Shown: positions 40,448 through 41,331 of the stretch, piece after piece
Numbering within the stretch: the first letter of the stretch is position 1
Layout of the letters: each line of letters begins with the position of its first letter
NCBI GenBank assembly: GCA_019695375.1
Contig: JAIBAC010000007.1
Span: 1-41,331 of the forward strand
Source of the DNA: Acidimicrobiia bacterium
GTDB taxonomy: Bacteria > Actinomycetota > Acidimicrobiia > UBA2766
Reading direction: 5' to 3'
Length of the DNA: 41,331 nt
Position numbers and translations under genes: made by a program
Notes under the pieces: generated by a model
The model's database searches: none
What the model was told of the DNA's origin: nothing
What the model saw: the letters and a program-made list of their open reading frames with translations, nothing else

Positions 40448-41152
40448 CTAGTGGTCGGAGCCGCGCCGGTCGGCGCCGGTTCGGTCGGATGCGGTCGGGT
40501 CGAGGTCTGCTGCGGAGCGGCCGGCGGGTCCGGACGCTCCTCCCTTCCGGCGCCGGGCGAGCCTGGCGCGGAGGCGGTCGTACGCTCGGCGGAGGGAGCG
40601 GCGGATCGCGCGGAGGACGAGGGGGAGGATCCGGATCGCTTCGTCGTCTCGGGCGGCCGCGACGGGCGCTGCTCCGTCATCGAGTCCCACAGCTCCGTCA
40701 CGAAGCTCCAGCCGGCTCTTAGTCGATCGGGCAAATTCCTGGAAGAGCTGCTCTGAGACACCCTGGATCATCCCCCGGCCTACTTGCATGACACGTCCGG
40801 TGAGGTCGACGTCGCCTTCGGCGAGCACCTCGGTCCCGCCTTCGGGCAGCGCCGTCAGGCGGCTCGAGAGCGTGCCACGGGCGGTGCCACCGCCTGCCTC
40901 ACGCCCCTCGGCCACGACCTTGACGCAGTGGCTCGCCTCGTCGACCTCGGCGAACTCCACCTTGCCCTTGTACTTGGCCGTGACCGCCCCGAGCTTCACC
41001 TTGACGGTGCCCAGGAACGTGCGGTCGTCGACCACCTCGTCGAGGGACGCGCCCGGCATGCAGTGCACGAGCTGCTCGGGGTCCTTGATGAACGGCCACA
41101 CCACGTCGATGGGTGCCTCGACGCTGAAGCGCTCACGGATCTCGATCGCCAC
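40448..41152 (-). CDS. CoxG-family (SRPBCC) protein with basic C-terminal tail
   Basis: A 234-residue protein. Residues 1-150 are the CoxG SRPBCC domain (FSVEAPIDVVWPFIKDPEQL, CMPGASLDEV, KVKLGAVTAKYKGKV, GRGMIQGVSEQLFQEFA). CoxG helps molybdenum CO dehydrogenases reach the membrane/quinone pool. The tail has a strongly basic amphipathic helix (LPLVLRAIRRSLRRAYDRLR, 174-193) in place of a plain hydrophobic anchor, then a disordered polar end. The GTG start has GAGGGGAG upstream. It is the first gene of the coxG-acxABC-coxMSL cluster with operator E 50 bp before it. Confidence 0.86.
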   Translation of the reverse strand: MAIEIRERFSVEAPIDVVWPFIKDPEQLVHCMPGASLDEVVDDRTFLGTVKVKLGAVTAKYKGKVEFAEVDEASHCVKVVAEGREAGGGTARGTLSSRLTALPEGGTEVLAEGDVDLTGRVMQVGRGMIQGVSEQLFQEFARSTKSRLELRDGAVGLDDGAAPVAAARDDEAIRILPLVLRAIRRSLRRAYDRLRARLARRRKGGASGPAGRSAADLDPTASDRTGADRRGSDH

Positions 41153-41202
41153 GCGGGACGCTCCCCTCTCGATGACGGCATTCAACCATCTCTCGGGAGA
41201 TA

Positions 41203-41219
41203 CTAACCACTTGGTAGCA
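41203..41219 (-). promoter_or_regulatory. Shared 17-bp operator, site E (coxG-acx operon)
   Basis: TGCTACCAAGTGGTTAG toward coxG, ending 50 bp before the GTG. A half-conserved copy (ACCA-AG-TGAC, 41228-41237) follows at 22 bp spacing. Confidence 0.68.
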
Positions 41220-41249
41220 AAGTGCAAACCAAGTGACGGGATTTCTTCG

Positions 41250-41331
41250 TCAGCCGCGGAGGAAGCCGTCGTCGGCGCCCGGCGCGGCCGCGGGCCGCGC
41301 TACGGGGCGTGCCACCGGGCGCGCGACCTCG
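41250..41331 (-). CDS. C-terminal end of an unidentified protein (partial)
   Basis: A minus-strand frame enters from the right edge and ends with a TGA at 41250-41252. The last 26 residues are Ala/Pro/Arg-rich (VARPVARPAAAPGADD) and finish with GFLRG, like a flexible linker plus a short tail. No family can be assigned. It lies 30 bp from operator E. Confidence 0.35.
   Translation of the reverse strand, partial: EVARPVARPVARPAAAPGADDGFLRG

Overview
The window reads as chromosomal DNA of a high-GC actinobacterium (about 70% GC by eye). Acidimicrobiia or a relative is my best guess, from the F420-type luciferase-like oxidoreductase, the many CoA-dependent lipid/steroid-style enzymes and the GTG-rich, start/stop-overlapping gene style. 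No rRNA, tRNA, CRISPR array, prophage or insertion sequence was seen.

Region 1 (1-4.6 kb) is housekeeping: rsmI, an AbrB-type regulator, metG, tatD, rsmA and ispE. The order, with the abrB-type gene inverted between rsmI and metG, matches the abrB locus of Bacillus. Region 2 (4.6-27.3 kb) is a catabolic/redox island in several operons: esterase, NTF2-like protein and KstD-like flavoprotein; nitronate monooxygenase-like protein and SDR; etfBA, a DUF35 protein and a thiolase; crotonase and an LLM oxidoreductase; SDR and acyl-CoA dehydrogenase; a B12-type radical SAM enzyme; and two CrtI-like FAD oxidoreductases. Three VapBC-type toxin-antitoxin modules and a 41-residue Cys/Pro-rich membrane peptide lie among them.

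Region 3 (27.4-41.2 kb, all minus strand) is the most unusual part. One operon encodes CoxG, complete acetone-carboxylase-type AcxA, AcxB and AcxC subunits, then (after a palindromic repeat) a CoxM/CoxS/CoxL molybdenum hydroxylase. A second operon encodes an amidohydrolase-2 protein, an Ltp2-like thiolase fold without the nucleophilic Cys, and a 596-residue three-part fusion: a second AcxC gamma domain, a DUF35 zinc-ribbon/OB domain and an enoyl-CoA hydratase. The two gamma copies share 140 identical bases.

A 17-bp near-palindrome, 5'-TACTACCANNTGGTKAG-3', lies 42-62 bp before the first gene of five transcription units in regions 2 and 3, always in the same orientation to its gene. This suggests one regulon, controlled by a repressor encoded elsewhere. 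It ties the beta-oxidation-like enzymes, the aldolase module and the carboxylase/hydroxylase together, plausibly for breakdown of a ketone-bearing, perhaps steroid- or terpenoid-like compound. No CoA ligase, transporter or TetR gene is present, so the substrate is unknown. Three dispersed hairpin repeats (TTGGATRAC family) and a 64-bp tandem palindrome array sit at operon ends.
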